Shown: in pieces, positions 13,992 through 27,219 of the stretch
Position numbering within the stretch: the stretch's first letter is position 1
Layout: every line of letters begins with the position of its first letter
NCBI GenBank assembly: GCA_024734555.1
Contig: JANPWX010000081.1
Location: 2,130,431 to 2,194,430, forward strand
DNA length: 64,000 nt
Reading direction: 5' to 3'
Source of the DNA: Trochalopteron elliotii
Lineage: Eukaryota; Chordata; Aves; Passeriformes; Leiothrichidae
The notes under the pieces: generated by a model
What the model was told of the DNA's origin: nothing
Databases searched by the model: none
What the model saw: only the letters and a program-made list of their open reading frames with translations
Program-made: the position numbers and the translations under genes

Positions 13992-15169
13992 ATGACTTAC
14001 AAGAAAAGGGTTACTTTTCACTTCACACTCCACAAAGCAGAGTCATGCTGAGGTTTTCATAAGTTATGCCTCTTAAAGTACAGTTCTAGCTGTCTCTGAA
14101 ATCCTGGAAAATTTACTTTGGTGTAATCAGATTATTTTACACGGGTCCTCTCAGTTCTGCACTGGCTCATTTTCACATTTGAATGCACTGGCTCATTTAA
14201 AATGTATTTCTTTTTCCATTTTCTTATTTTCCACATTCTCCTTCACTGCGTGTATCCATGTATTTGCAGATGAAAAATTAGCCTTGCAGACCATGCTGTT
14301 CTCCTTGTCAGAAGATTTGTTCTGCTCCTGTAGTGTTTCACTGTCCTTTCTCTGCCCTGTCCTCATCCTCTGCCTCTTTTCTGCAAGCAGCAGATCGAGG
14401 CCAGCCTACCTCCCAGCTTGTCTCTGCCTTATATTCTCTCCTCACATCTCTTCCATCCCTTCTCTTTTGCTTTAGAAATCTGTCCTTGCCCTTATCCCAG
14501 GTATGTGTGTGCCTGCCTGCAGGACATGCTGGGGGCAGGTGATGGCAGCTGCTGAAGGAGATGGCACTTCACCTCATCACCCCCTCCTTCCATTACAGCA
14601 CCATTATGTTTATTGCTTATTACATTTCCAAAGTCTCGTATGAACTTCAGAGCAGCTGGGCAGTGTTGAGTTGCGTGGAATGAAGGACAACAGTGAGGTA
14701 GTGCTGGAAGGACAAGTGTTCTCATGCATGGAAGGGGAACAGGGGCACAAGGCTGGGGGAAGGGGGACACGACCCTGCTCCTGCCCCTCCCAGGACTGAC
14801 ACTGGGGTGATCAGCCCCATGGCCATGGGGGGTTTTAATTGTAATGGAGTCAGCAAAAGGCACTTGGACACCTTTGACTTGCCCCCCATCACGGGCTGCA
14901 TGGGGGTGGGACTTTATGGGGTGCAGGGCAGAGCATCTTGGGACTGTGTGTGACTTACAGGATATTTCAGGGTGGGAAAGGAACCCAAAATGGGAAAGGA
15001 GAGGGATCAATACATTTTTGGGAGAAACAAGCATGGAAAACAGAAGGAATAAGGGTTAAAAGAGGGTGGTTGTGTGCATAAGTTGGTGGTCATTGCATTT
15101 ATCTGGCCCTGCTCTGCACCTGGCCAGTGCTGTCTGTCCTTGTTTTCTCATGAGAAACCATTTCTGCCT

Positions 15170-15246
15170 ATTTGTGTGTGTGTGTGGGTCTCAGTGGCAG
15201 CAGCTGGAATGGGACCCAGAGGGGCGTGTGTAGGTGTGTGTGTGTC
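15170..15246 (+). repeat. TG-rich simple sequence
   Basis: Two short GT runs (near 15174-15187 and 15226-15244) with G-rich sequence between them. Confidence 0.7.
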
Positions 15247-16485
15247 AGCCTGTGCCATCAGTGAGCATCAGGCTGGACTGTCCAGAGAGTAAATCCAGTG
15301 GTCTGGGAGCTGGAGAGAGACCAGGGGATTTGCCTCATGGAGGGACTGTGAGGTTCAAGCTGGGGACTGGGCAGAGTGCAGGGCCTGGAGGTGCCCTGAG
15401 GGCTCGTGTATGTGTCTGTACATACATGTCCACTGGCAACACTCTGCTGGATCCAGGACACTCAGCAGCCCCTCATGGCTCTGGGCTGCACAGACCCTTA
15501 GCAGTGCCATGGTTCTGTCCCCTCTGAACATCTGCTGGTGTGATGGGAGTGGAGTTAGGCTGATGCTGACAGCCTTCAAAGCTCTGCTCATGTTGTCTAA
15601 ACTGAAGACTTTGATATAGAGTGTCAAACCTCAAATCCCTCTTGCTTCAGCTCACCTGGAAAACATAGTTCTGCACCATAAAGGTGTAATCCCTGGGGAA
15701 ACCTCTTCACGAAGGAATAAAAAGAGAAGAAGCTGTAACACAAGTCAGGCCGCTGTTTCTCAGTGTTTTGTATTGGCTTTGTAGATAAAAGGGGTTGCAA
15801 TCAATAGCTTTGAATTCTATTTCTGCCTAGGTCCTTTTAAGTGACAAATAACTAAGATCACAATTTTGGGCCAAAACCTCAATAAAGAGTCATGAATAGT
15901 TCATGACTATGAATACTCAGATGTCCGTGCCCTTGGATTACAGTTTTATGGTTACTGGGTGTAGTAACTCACGTGTAATCAGCCATTCCACTTGTGTGGC
16001 AGAACAGGGAGGTATTTCCCCTCAAAGGAATGGAAAGAAAATAGATATGCTGGAGCCCTGGAGACTGGTCATGCAGAAAGGCCACCAGAGTGTGCACCTT
16101 CAATTAAGTGAGGAGAAAATAAAGCTGAATGCACTTGGAATAATCCCTTGGAAGTAAAAGGCATGCTGGAAGTCGTGGGGATAGCCATCTATTGGGCTTC
16201 CTACCTGCCTGACTCCTAGGGAAGGGCAGGGAATGGGGTTATCCCCAGTCTCCATTAAGAGGGAAAAGATGGCTATGACTAAACAGTGTGCGGGAGGAAA
16301 AACAGATACTGTATCTAATTTTACTCAGGCCCTTACAGATTACAGGGGAAAAGATGAATTTGGACTATGGCAGCTTCATTTTCAGTAGCTCCTGGCCCCA
16401 CACATGCTCCGTCAGGCACAGTGAGTCACTCCGACCACTTGTCCCTGCCGGCCTGCTGGTCACAGGTGTGCCACAAGGTGTCAGG

Positions 16486-16534
16486 ACACCTTCTCTTCCT
16501 CTCTTTGTGCTATCCTTGCTCTTTTCTTCCCCTA

Positions 16535-16575
<41 letters not shown>

Positions 16576-16740
16576 CTTGAAGTTTTCATTCTTTCCTCTG
16601 CCTTGTCGTTTTTCATCCCTCCCTTGCTTCGTCACTTGCCTCTCCATCGTCTCTCTGCCCTCAGCTGTGCCCTTGGTACCTCCCTTGTCATTCCCTGGCT
16701 GACCCTGTCATTTCTTTCTCCTCCCTGCCTCCTTTTTTGG
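16486..16740 (+). repeat. Polypyrimidine stretch with a 37-base T run
   Basis: Almost continuous C/T sequence that includes an uninterrupted T run at 16537-16573. A further C/T-rich patch follows at 16885-16930. No target-site duplication or gene body is attached to the T run, so it looks like simple sequence rather than a retrocopy tail. Confidence 0.85.
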
Positions 16741-18715
16741 TAATAGGCTGTGGTATAGCAGAGGAGTTTTTTGGCTGGAAGCAGTATCTTCCCAAGCAAG
16801 TCTCTTTCCCTGGGCCCCTCTGTGTTCCTTTGTGCATGGAGCTGAATGTCACATCAGAAACAGAGACTTTGCATATACAGTCTTTCCCTTTCTCTCTCTC
16901 TTCCCCTCTTCCCTTCTCCTTCTTTCTGCTGTATCCTTCATATTTTGTGTGCACTTGAACAGTGTCATAGCCTCAATCTGATTACAAATTAGTGCTGTCT
17001 GTCAAAGCCAGCAGACAGGGCTGAATTAAAGGTTCATATCACTGCAAAGTGAAAAAGGAAGCATCTTCTTTTCAGTAGGAGACAGACCTGATACAGAATG
17101 ATGAAAAAGTAGAGTGGATTAATAATGAGGACAAGGAAATGGTAACAGAAGTGCACTTCATAAGCCTACCATTCTTCTGTGGCTTTTATGAATTTCTGCA
17201 ATATTTTCCAGAATAATAGAGAGGAGCAGCTGCAGACAAAGGCACAGACAAATAACAACCCACTGGTAATATCTGCATGCAGGACAGGTCTGAAATAAAC
17301 TCAGGTGATGTCCCGTGAGATATTAAATGATAGTGTTATTGCATTAACCTATGGTTAGTTACTGCACTGTCACAAACACACTGCACTGTCTTGGGCAATT
17401 GCTTTGCACAAGGCTTTCAAGGACAGCAGGGAACTGCACAGCTTCAGACAGGTCTATATGCCTGGATATAGACAGACCTGTGCTCAGTCCAGCAGTGCTC
17501 AAAGTTGTTTGGGCAGAGAAAGAGAAAGCCTAGGACCATATATTCTCATTAGTATGACACTATAGCAGAGGGACTGTGCAACTGGACAGTGTAAGGGCAG
17601 GGATACCTGGCTATGTGCATCACAGCCATGTGCTTAAACACTTCAAAAAATAGATCTTGGCAGAAGTGATCGCCCTGACCCCTGTGTGAGGGCATCAGTA
17701 TATTTATGTATGTACATATATACGAGTATATGACACAAATACAAGTATTCTCTAGGACAGACCTTCTAAAGGTTCAGTGTGTTTTGTTTATTTTCTTATG
17801 AGAAAACAAGCACTGAGTAAATTATCCCTTCTACACCTTAGAGCATTGCATAAGTTCTATTTTGCAAATACATTTTTCCTTTTCGATTTTGAGTGATGTT
17901 TGTAGTTTACTTTTTCTCTCCTCCCCTGGCTGTGTCCTGTGCATAAACCCTTTGGCTGATGGAGGCACAAGCAGAGTCTTGCCTCCCTGTCCCTGTCTGA
18001 CCAGTTCCTCCCTGGATGTGACAAAACACCAGACACAGCTCTCACATTGAAAAAATCCCCAGAAGATCATACTGAGAATTGGATTTTCAATCAGCTTAAT
18101 GACACTTAAATGTCTACATATCTACTTTTAAGCCATCACAGTGACTTTGACACTGAGTGCTCCTGAACATTTAACCTTCAGTTTACTTTGAGTCCCTGCC
18201 TCCTCTCTTTCACAGGAGACATTGTCAGACAACCCATGAGGTGAGATACATCCTGTGTAGACAACAGCTGCTCACAGGCTTCACTGATCCGAAGGGGAAA
18301 GAGTCCTGGACTGGAGAAGGAGATTAATGGAAGCAAGGTTTAATTGTCTATAAAAGCCCAGGAGCAAGAGGCTCTTGTCTGTCCATTCCACATTGCAGTG
18401 GCAGTGGGAGCAGCTTTGGTTATTGGGAGAGGGAGTGCAGAGGACACAGAGGAAGGTGGGATCCCTGGGAAGTTTGTCCATCTGCCCTGCCCAGCCCCAA
18501 AACCTTGGAGACAAAGGTGGCAGCAGCCAAAGGGAATCTGACCTTGGTTGTCTGAGGTATAAACACCATTGCCATCAATCAGAAATAGGATGTAGCATTT
18601 GCAGAACTGTCCTGCTTTGGAGGCTTTGAAATAAATCAAAATGAGTTTACATGGCCAAGCCTGCTGCAAGCTGACATATGCTTGAAGCATCCCTTTTTAA
18701 AATCGAAAGTGTTCT

Positions 18716-18845
18716 GTCTTCTTTTACTTCTTTTTCTCCTGCCATGTAGCCCTCATCTTCGCTCACTCTCCTTTCTTCTTCACTTCCATATTGCCTTTCT
18801 TCTTTCCCTTTCTTATTTCCCTTTCTTCTTTCCGGGCTCCTCTCC
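18716..18845 (+). repeat. Polypyrimidine tract
   Basis: A C/T-rich stretch dominated by ttcttctttcc-type units, such as ctttcttctttccctttctt. It is simple sequence. Confidence 0.8.
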
Positions 18846-19210
18846 AAATGTAAAAATCGAGAGGATGGCAGCACGAAGCTCTCGGTGAGGAAACTGCCTC
18901 TTATCCCGGCTCACTCTGCTGTCAATGGACGGTAGGTGGAGCACATCCACTGTTTTAAGTATCGGTGGCTTTCATAATTTTTTTTCTCCTTTCTCTTCCT
19001 CCTGTAAAACAATCTATCATTTCTACTGCAGTGAATCAGTAGCTGCAAGGTAGTGCAGCACTGTACAAAGCAGCCACTCTTGGCTGGCCCTCAGCAAAGA
19101 GCATCGTGACTCACGCCGAGCAGCACGGGGCCAAACGCCGGCTGATCTAGATGGGGATTAAAATCTGGGGAAAAAACAGTGTCTTTACCGTTTCCAGTTC
19201 TGGGCACAGC

Positions 19211-19378
19211 TCATCTTTTTGTTTTGTTTTATTTTGTTTTGCTTTGTTTTGTGTTGTTTTGCTTTGGTTTTTGTCGTTTTGTGTAGTTTTTTTGTCGTTT
19301 TGTGTCATTTTGTGTCGTTTTGTGTCATTTTGTGTCGTTTTGTGTAGTTTTTTGTCATTTTGTGTAGTTTTATTTTTG
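19211..19378 (+). repeat. TTTTG / TTTTGTGTCR tandem array
   Basis: The array starts as imperfect TTTTG units and passes into 10-base units TTTTGTGTCG and TTTTGTGTCA. In the middle the two alternate, making a 20-base higher-order unit. Variants with TAG appear at the ends. Confidence 0.9.
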
Positions 19379-22300
19379 TCCCTTAAGAAAAAAGTGAGTG
19401 GGTGAGCACAGGCTGGGGTCCATCCCGTTCCCCAGCTTTCCTGCCATTCTGTGCCAGGTCTGCATCTTCATGATGGTTTTGCACCACTGCAGCAGCTGAG
19501 GCTGCTGAAGGGCCCTGGAGTGGCTGGAGGAGGGCTCAGCATCAAACTCCCCATAGGCACATGAGACCTCCCTTCCACACGAGCACTGGGCTAATGGGAA
19601 ATCTCTGGGCAGCCATTATTCCTGTCTGATGTTTCACTTCTTGTCTCCTGTGTATTTTTCATGGGTAGGGGAAAAAATGAACAGTGGCAACAGGCATAGA
19701 TTAGCTTTTAAGCAAGCAAGTCTGAAAGTCCAGTGTGCCTGAATCCTTCACTTTTTCCAACTAGATCAGCTGCTGTAATGAGAGAGATTGCAAATCTTGA
19801 TCCACTCACATGCTTGAATCACCTTGGCTACATCACTCCTGTCACATCACAGGTTGTCTCACCACTGCAGGCATCTGCATTTCCCTGTGAGCCCTGGGCC
19901 CTCCCTTGCTCCGTGCAACCTGCTGTGACACAGCTCTTTCAGAAAAGCAATCCCAGCCTTTCCAACAGCCCAGCTGCAGAGGTTCATGTTGGGAGGGTCT
20001 CAGCCAGCCTTCCTGGCATTGTCACTGGCCTGCCAAACCAGCACCTCCTCCCCAGCAATATCCCACCCCCTCCACTCTCCACTGAGCCTTGGGGAGTGTT
20101 GGGATTTGAGGCAGATGTTCATCTTTCATTTTCAGGGTGTTTTCCTATTAATGGTGAGAGGTGAGATGGTGACCTGTCCAATCTAGCTACCTTAAGTTTA
20201 CCACCTCCAGTGCACCCCTTCAAATGTCCACTGGTGGTTCAGAAAAGGAGTGAGGAAAGCACAAAGTAGGACAGGGAGCCCTGGGCTGAACTCACTGGAC
20301 TGAGTTAAACCTGCCCATTCCTGCTGTGTTCAATGGAGACCAGCAGATTCACACAAGACACCATCTGCCTGATTGGTCTCCTCCTTTGAACAGACCCATT
20401 TTGTCTCTGCCTCTCTTTGTGTCAGAGACATTTTCTTGGCCCCCAGCATTCCAGCAAGGGCAAGGACAGCTTCACCAGCCACCCCTCCGCTGCATTTTGG
20501 CTGCACTTGCAGCACATTCCCTCCTCTGGGGGCTCTCCGTGTCCCCCAGCATGTGTCCCCGGAGATGGGATTTAAGGGGCTTTCCTTCAGCAGTAGTGTG
20601 GTATAGTAGTGGTGTAGACAAGAGGACAATTTTATTCCCAGTTGCACTGGCAAACCCCAAGAGGCTTTTTGCTAAAAGCATCTTTCCTCCCCCTCCTCTC
20701 CCTCCTTCCCAAGATCCCCTCAAGGTTTCTCGTTCTTTTCCTTCTCCCCACAGTTGCTGTGGAGGGAGGCAGATGCTTCATCTCATGCCTTACTTTGCCA
20801 GAGAATTCCTTGTCAGTGCTGGTTTTGAAATGGGCCATTGAGGCACTACTGCTGCTGCTCTTGAGGCCAGAGGAGGGGAGGAACAGGGTCTCCAGGGAGC
20901 AGCCAGGCCTTGCTGCTGGTGACCCACAGCCAGTGCCCCTCCTCAGTGTCCTCTCCCTGCCAGCTGTGCCAGAGCAGGACGGGGGAGCAGGGCTGCATCC
21001 TGTGCAGGATGCTCCATGCCTGGCTGGCACCCCTGGGAGCAGCCTGCCCTCCCTGTCTCCTGCTGAGGCTGTTGGGGCTCATCCCCCTCCTCACATGCAG
21101 GACCACTGGTTTTCCTCTGCCCTGCAGCACAGCAGCCAGCAGGGAAAAACAACAGGCACGCCTGAAGGAAATGGATTACGACCAGCGGTCATTGCTGTGT
21201 GTGTTTTCCAGGGCTCGTTTTATTCCCTGCTGTAGTCCTTCAAATTAACAGTGGTCTAGTTATTTACATTTGAAAATTGGATGATATGCTGGACTGCTAT
21301 TTCTCTATTGACTCTGTGCCGCTAATACATTTGGAAATTGTCTGCCTGCTGCAGATAGGCACTGCCTGCTTGGAAACATTTGGAGTCCCTCTATCAGCGT
21401 CGCAGAGGGAGACACAGAAAATAGGAAAGGACATCTGATTGTTTGTGCTTACCTTCCCCCAGCAGTAATGGAACAACGTTTGTGTTTGATACATCCCCCT
21501 GCTGTGCACCAGCAACCTGTGCTCTGCCTGCCTGAAGAAGGCAAATGCTGGCTGGCATTTCTGCCCCTTCCTTTTTTTAGCTGTAACCAGCTCATCCAAC
21601 CCTATCTGTGTCCAGAGGGACACAGGGGAATTTGCTGGGGAATTTGGGTGGTGCATGAGCTGCACCAGGACTTGTGAGCCAGTGGGAGCTTGTGCTGCCC
21701 TCAAAGCCCAAGGCCAATGCCAGCCAGCAGCCAGGAGAATCCTGCTTCCCACTGTTCCTTCATGCTTTGGCAGTGCTGCCTCATCACCCTGCAGTGGGTC
21801 ACCAGGGCAGGTCCCATCCTGTTGAATTTCTGGGGTGGAAAGCAGAACAGGAGCTGCTTTCCCACGGGCCTGACAGCTGTAGGTGTTGGGGACAGAGAGG
21901 CTGAGGGCTGGCAGGGCTGAGGGGGTGGATTCCTGTTCTCCAGGTACAGTGTGTGACAGTGAAAGGCCTGTGGGGACAGCAGGAGGCGGCAGGGGAGGGG
22001 GCAGAGCCCCAAGAACCTTTACAAAGACAAAGGAACAGAAGACTTGCTGACAAAATGTAGGGGGGATAAGGCACCCAGAGAGGGAGAGCAGGGTAAAAGC
22101 CTTCTGGAAAGGGCAGGAGGAGGGGGAGGAGGAGGCAGCCAGGAGGAACATGGCACAAAGGGCAGCAGCAGCTCTGACTGGCAGTGCCAGGCTGTAACTG
22201 AAGTGAAAACTGCAGCAGAAACGTTTCTGGTCATCTGTGAGCCACCACTTGTGAGGCAATAGTGTGCCCCAAGCTGCCACAAGCTCACCTCTATGCAGGG

Positions 22301-25300
22301 CTGAAATTGAACTAAGCTTTCATTTTCTCTCTCACCCCTTCATCCCAGTTTTGCTGCCTCACAGACAAGACTCTTGCTGCTTTGAGCAGGATGGCTGAGA
22401 ATGTCTTCCTGCCTCCAGGTGCTTGGCCCTTCCCTCCACTTCTGCCCCACTGGAATAAACCTTCCCGTGGTCTTTTGGTCCTCAGTTCCTTCATCCCCTA
22501 CTGCCATGGCCATGGTGGCTCGAGTGTGCCCCTGTCCCTGCTGTCTCCAGGGAAACCATGGTTCCTTTGGCAGCAGAGCTGCTGTGCCATGCCCCTCAGG
22601 AGAGCCTGAGGAGGCTCCTGCCTTCCCTCTGGCACCACGATGGCACCTTGTGGTGCTGGCAGAGGGGAAAGAAAGTCTGGAGTGTGGACACCCCCAGAGC
22701 TCCCAGGACACAGAGGGGGAGCTGGGGGGTGAATGAGAAGCAGTCCCTGGAGCAGGTGGGGATGGGCTGGGATGGGGTGAACCAGGGATAGTTTGCAAAC
22801 GAGTTGGTACAGTTGGGGCAGCTTAAGGGGGTCCTATGGGAACTACTGAACAATAAGGAAAAGAAACTTTTGGGAAATCTGAGATTCTCAGGGTTTTTGC
22901 ACAGCTGGCTAATATTTGGGGCAAAGAGTTCCTTGTTGCTTGCTTGTTTAAGAAAGAAAAGGATTCTGTATATCTGTTTTCCCCACTGGGATGTTGGATC
23001 CAGCACTCCAGGCTGGCAGCAGGAGCAATCAGCCCTGACTCCAGAGAACACTCCCATTTCAAGCTGGTGTGAGGATGCCACAGGCTCCCAGGTGCTGGGC
23101 TCCTCACTGAGCTGAAATGGAACAAAAATTCACACAAGCAACCCAAATTGAGGACTTCCCAGCTGAAGCCTCCTTGTGTCACCTCCCTGTGAGGGACACT
23201 CTCCTCCCCTGCTGGAGGGGTCCATGTATGGGTAGGGAAGGTGCTGCACAGCCCTGGACGCCTGGTCCCAGTGCCTGCCCTGGGGATCCCCTCAGGTCAG
23301 CAAACCATGAGCAGCCCTCAGAGCTGCCCAAGGGCCCCTGGCAAGTGCTGGCACATAATGAAACCCTTCACAGAAAATCACGAGTCATTTGCAAATGATT
23401 TTCCACTCAGTCAGGAGGCTGAAGCCATTACAAATCGTGGCTGCTTTGACCGTGCTTTTTTGAGCTGGAAGGCCATGGGTTAATAAAAGTTTGATTAGAT
23501 ATAGATATTTCTATATAACCCCTGCTGCTTGCAGGCACATCTGTGCCCCCAGCTGCTTTGCAGACTGCAGTGCAATCACCAAAGGGTAGCAAAGGTGCTG
23601 GGGCTGGCTGCAGGAGAGAGAAAGATTTGTTGTTTGCTTAGCTGTGACTGAAGAGAATATTCCCTGTGTGCAGGCAGGCTTGATTGTCATGTATGGCTGC
23701 AGTTAGTCATGTACAGTTGCATTTAGTGTGCTCAGTCAGGGACTCACACTTCAGACTGGTACAGCATCCTACCTACACATCATATTAAATATTAACTGGG
23801 GGGGAGCAGAAATATTTAATGGCTATTTAGTTAGCTCCTACAGTTTTAGAGCTTCTCTCCTCTCTCTCTCTCTCTTCCTCCCCCCACCTTCCTCCTTTTC
23901 TCTCTTTCTTTCCCTTAGATTACAGGAGAAATGTCAAGCTCCAAGTAATTTGCTCCTTGTGTTGCTATTTGCTGCCTTTACTGGAGTGCAGCAGAAAACC
24001 TGGGGTCTTGCCGCATGTAAGAACAACTGAAGTGAAACCCATGACACTGTCAAGTGCTTAAAATTAAAATGCTGGTTTGTGCTTACAGAAATGATGTGCA
24101 CCAGAGCTTAGCAGAGGGCTGTAGAGTTCAGGGAAGGATGGGGAAATCGCCTGTTAATGGATGACTGCCTTGGAAAACATCAGTTGCCTTGTGCTCCCGC
24201 CTCAGCCAGGAAAGCTCCATGTGAGCCTTTCATAAATTAAACTATTTCTGCCTTAAAGAGGCCTCTGCTGCAAGTACATTGCTGAACAAGGTGCCCCACA
24301 GCCCGTGCCACCTTGAGATTGTCTGCTGAAACATCTGGAGCCATGTGTAAACAAAAACACCTCAACCAATGAGTAGCCCTCTTGTCACTTTTCTTCCCAT
24401 GTGTCCCTCCTTATCCCCCACTTCCACCATCAGGAAGAATGGGTTTAGACTCCTCTGTGCAAATGCCTGATCTGGCTCCAGGGATTCCCAAATTCTCATC
24501 CCTCTCAAGAAGTGGCCCCAGCCCTTCTGTGCCATCTCCCTGAGGTGTGTCTGATAATTTGGAGGCAGCTCTGCAGGGGGCATCCCAAAGTTAAGTATGT
24601 GCTGGCACAGAGGCACACCCCTCCAGCACCCACTGGAACACAATGGTATTCACCTATTTTCTCATTCCTACACTTATATTCACACTTCGTGGGAGGACAG
24701 AGACTGCAGAGAGCAAATATCCTGGTGCTGAGGGAAAAGCCCAGCCTGGGGGAAATGTGGGGTGTCTTTGCTTTGAGGCTGCTGTCTCCCTTGAGCTTCT
24801 GCAAATTGTGATTTGATACAACCCCTTCCTCAAAGCCGTCATGAGGGCTGTAGCTGCATCAATATTTCCAATAGCATCATGCACGTGTTCCTCCTAAGTA
24901 GGTTATCCTTCACGCTGTGCAGCTCCCAACCTGCTTGCTGCAATTTATCAGTGGGGAAGGATATTTTGGGAATGATCCCATGTCTCCTCTCTGTGTCACA
25001 GGATAACGTGCTGTACATAATGGATCCAACCTGCAGGATTTCTCAGTTCCTTGTGCAGTAATGGCACCACAAAATGCATGCAGCTCTGTCTCTCTAGATT
25101 TTACTGCTTTTTAAGTGACCATCCAGTTCACAGCACTGAGCATTGTCCTCAGTGTTGGTTATACCCATTGAAGTGGAATCACAAATGGGAGCTGCAGGAC
25201 ACCAGGACAGACATACAGACACCACTGCTCTGCTCTGCACTGGAGCCTGGGTCTGCCTGTGTGCTCTGGGGCCACTGTTTGTGACCTGGCACAGGCACAG

Positions 25301-27219
25301 CTTGGTCACTGTTCCACTTCGTGCCTCAGAAGAGATTTTATGGAGCTGAGCTGTCACAACACTTGTGACAGCACCAAGAAGGCCAGTGTGGGGTCAGAGG
25401 TGTGGGTGATGCTGCTGCTGCCAGCTCAGGGCCACTGTTCCCACAGCTCCAGAGTGAAGGCAGAGGAGGCAACAGGGAGGGGGAAAGATAAAGGGAAAGG
25501 AGTAAGACCAGGAGCACTAACTTCAATAGCTTTCCTTTTACAGGTGAGAGACTATGAGGTGCCCAGATTTTGGAAATGCCAAATTTAGGTGGCATCATTA
25601 ACTTAGGTTAAAACTACTGCCCCAGAAGGAAGGGGCAAGGTTTCTCAGTGCCAGAAGCCTCACAATGCACAGAGGCTAAAGGTCTCCCCATCATTCCACA
25701 CAGACTATCCTTTAAAGTTATAGGGAAGGGCAGAAGTCACCTAGGCACATGGAAAATCTTGGCTCTAGAATGTGGCATGGGAAAGATGAGGAAAGTGAGG
25801 GCCTTTCCACTGAACCTCTCCTGGTGCACAGGGTCTTTTGGGATGACTCACTTCTGTGCTGCTCTTTTCTTAAATAAATCAGTGTGAAGAGGGTGAAGAA
25901 GAAGAAGGTGCCTCTGACCAGCCCTGACCCCACCAAAATTCTGGTGCAGACATTCCTGAGGGGTGAAGCACAAGCATGGCCCTCACTGGGAGTGGCAGCT
26001 GCAGCCAGGTCATAGTGGTGACTCCCAGGCAGAAAAGAAGCTGTAGGAAAGGGAACTAAAGGCAAGATCCCAACCAGCAATGCTATCACCTGGCTTGGGC
26101 AGCCAGGAGGCTGTGGGGCAGTGAGTGTCTCTGTTAATGAAAACCCTGCCTCAACAGGCATCCCAATGCTCTGCTCCTTCTGTGGGATGCTGGAAGGCTG
26201 TGCCACTCTCAGCTGGCTCTCCTTAGCAGTTTAGTGCTTTGTGACTGAAGGCAAAAGGAAAAAGGTCAAATAATTTGTGTAGAATGGATGGAAGTCAGGA
26301 AAGTTATTATGCAGGTGCTAGGCAAGGATCAAAGTTCTGGGATCATACACAGAGCCTAGCTGGAGAAAAACTCCATGCATGGGAGCTGAGAAAATGTCAC
26401 CTTTTCCATGGAAACGGAATCCTTCCATTGGGGTTGGGGGGAATGCACGGAAAGGCCACCTGAGCTCAACAGTCAACAGTCTGGAAAATACAATACCCAG
26501 TAGTGCATACAATAATGAAACAGCTGCCTTAGCAATAACTGATGTGAGCTACTTCATGGCTGTGATTTCTTTTCTCATACAAAAGCAAAAAAATGCCCTT
26601 TTATGGCAGGAGAAATCAGATGTGTCCCTTGCAGCCCGCTGCTAAAGGAGTTTTCCTCTAAACTAGGAAACCATCACGATTACTTTTTCACAGGTAATTA
26701 CTCACTGCAGTTAATTTGGAGCCATATTCAAAGTGAAATGGAGACATCCTATGTTGCCCTTGCCCCCTCAGTCTGCCTTGGCATTATTATCATTCCCTGC
26801 TCCAGTGCCCGTAGCAACAGCCACTGCCATCCCCAGCACCCTGAGGACGTGAGAGCCGCTGATGCCTGACATTTATCCAGCTGGGATTGTCACCACGGGC
26901 TTTGCCTGCTGGGGATCACACCTCCCTTAGCCCCTCAGTGCTGAGGGCTGGGTGTAGGTAAGCAGCAAAATGCCTTTAGTGCCTGATTTCCTCAGTAACA
27001 TACTTCAGGTTTGGCTGCTAGATCTGCTGTTCTGCCAGGTGCAGGTATCCACAAGCACTGTGGATAACGACTTTGTGTGTTTATATATTTAAAAATAAAA
27101 GTAAAAATAAAAATAAAACGGGCCACTTGAGTGAATTGCCTTCACAGGACATGAGCCGTGCAGTCTGCAGCTCCCTTTGGAAGCAGAGTCCTTTGGCAGT
27201 CACGGTTCGCAGGGAGGGT
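19379..27219. other. Intergenic, GC-rich block
   Basis: From about 19700 to 23400 GC content is visibly higher and stop codons are sparse on both strands, giving many overlapping open frames. None shows a known domain or a consistent splice structure. A-rich sequence (27086-27118) lies shortly before the LTR. Confidence 0.55.
23850..23915 (+). repeat. CT-rich microsatellite
   Basis: A run of (CT)n around 23860-23876, followed by C/T-rich sequence. Confidence 0.8.

Larger units (their letters stand above)
13992..19210. other. Intergenic, simple-sequence rich
   Basis: Besides the listed polypyrimidine and GT tracts there is a small perfect hairpin at 15888-15908 (nine-base arms agtcatgaa/ttcatgact). 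No gene is recognised. Confidence 0.55.

Noticed and set aside
14492..15034. 180-codon open frame on the minus strand
   Set aside because: Low-complexity, Cys/His/Pro-rich translation without homology, antisense to other open frames in GC-rich sequence; no splice or Kozak support.
16537..16573. T37 run as the tail of a retrocopied gene on the minus strand
   Set aside because: No gene body or target-site duplication is visible beside it; it is embedded in other C/T simple sequence.
19211..19378. CRISPR-like regular repeats
   Set aside because: Units are 5-10 bases without unique spacers; this is eukaryotic simple sequence.
21297..22280. Longest open frame in the window, 327 codons on the minus strand
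   Set aside because: It begins with GTG, not ATG (first ATG about 40 codons in), shows no domain or family I recognise, and lies in a GC-rich block where overlapping frames are open on both strands.
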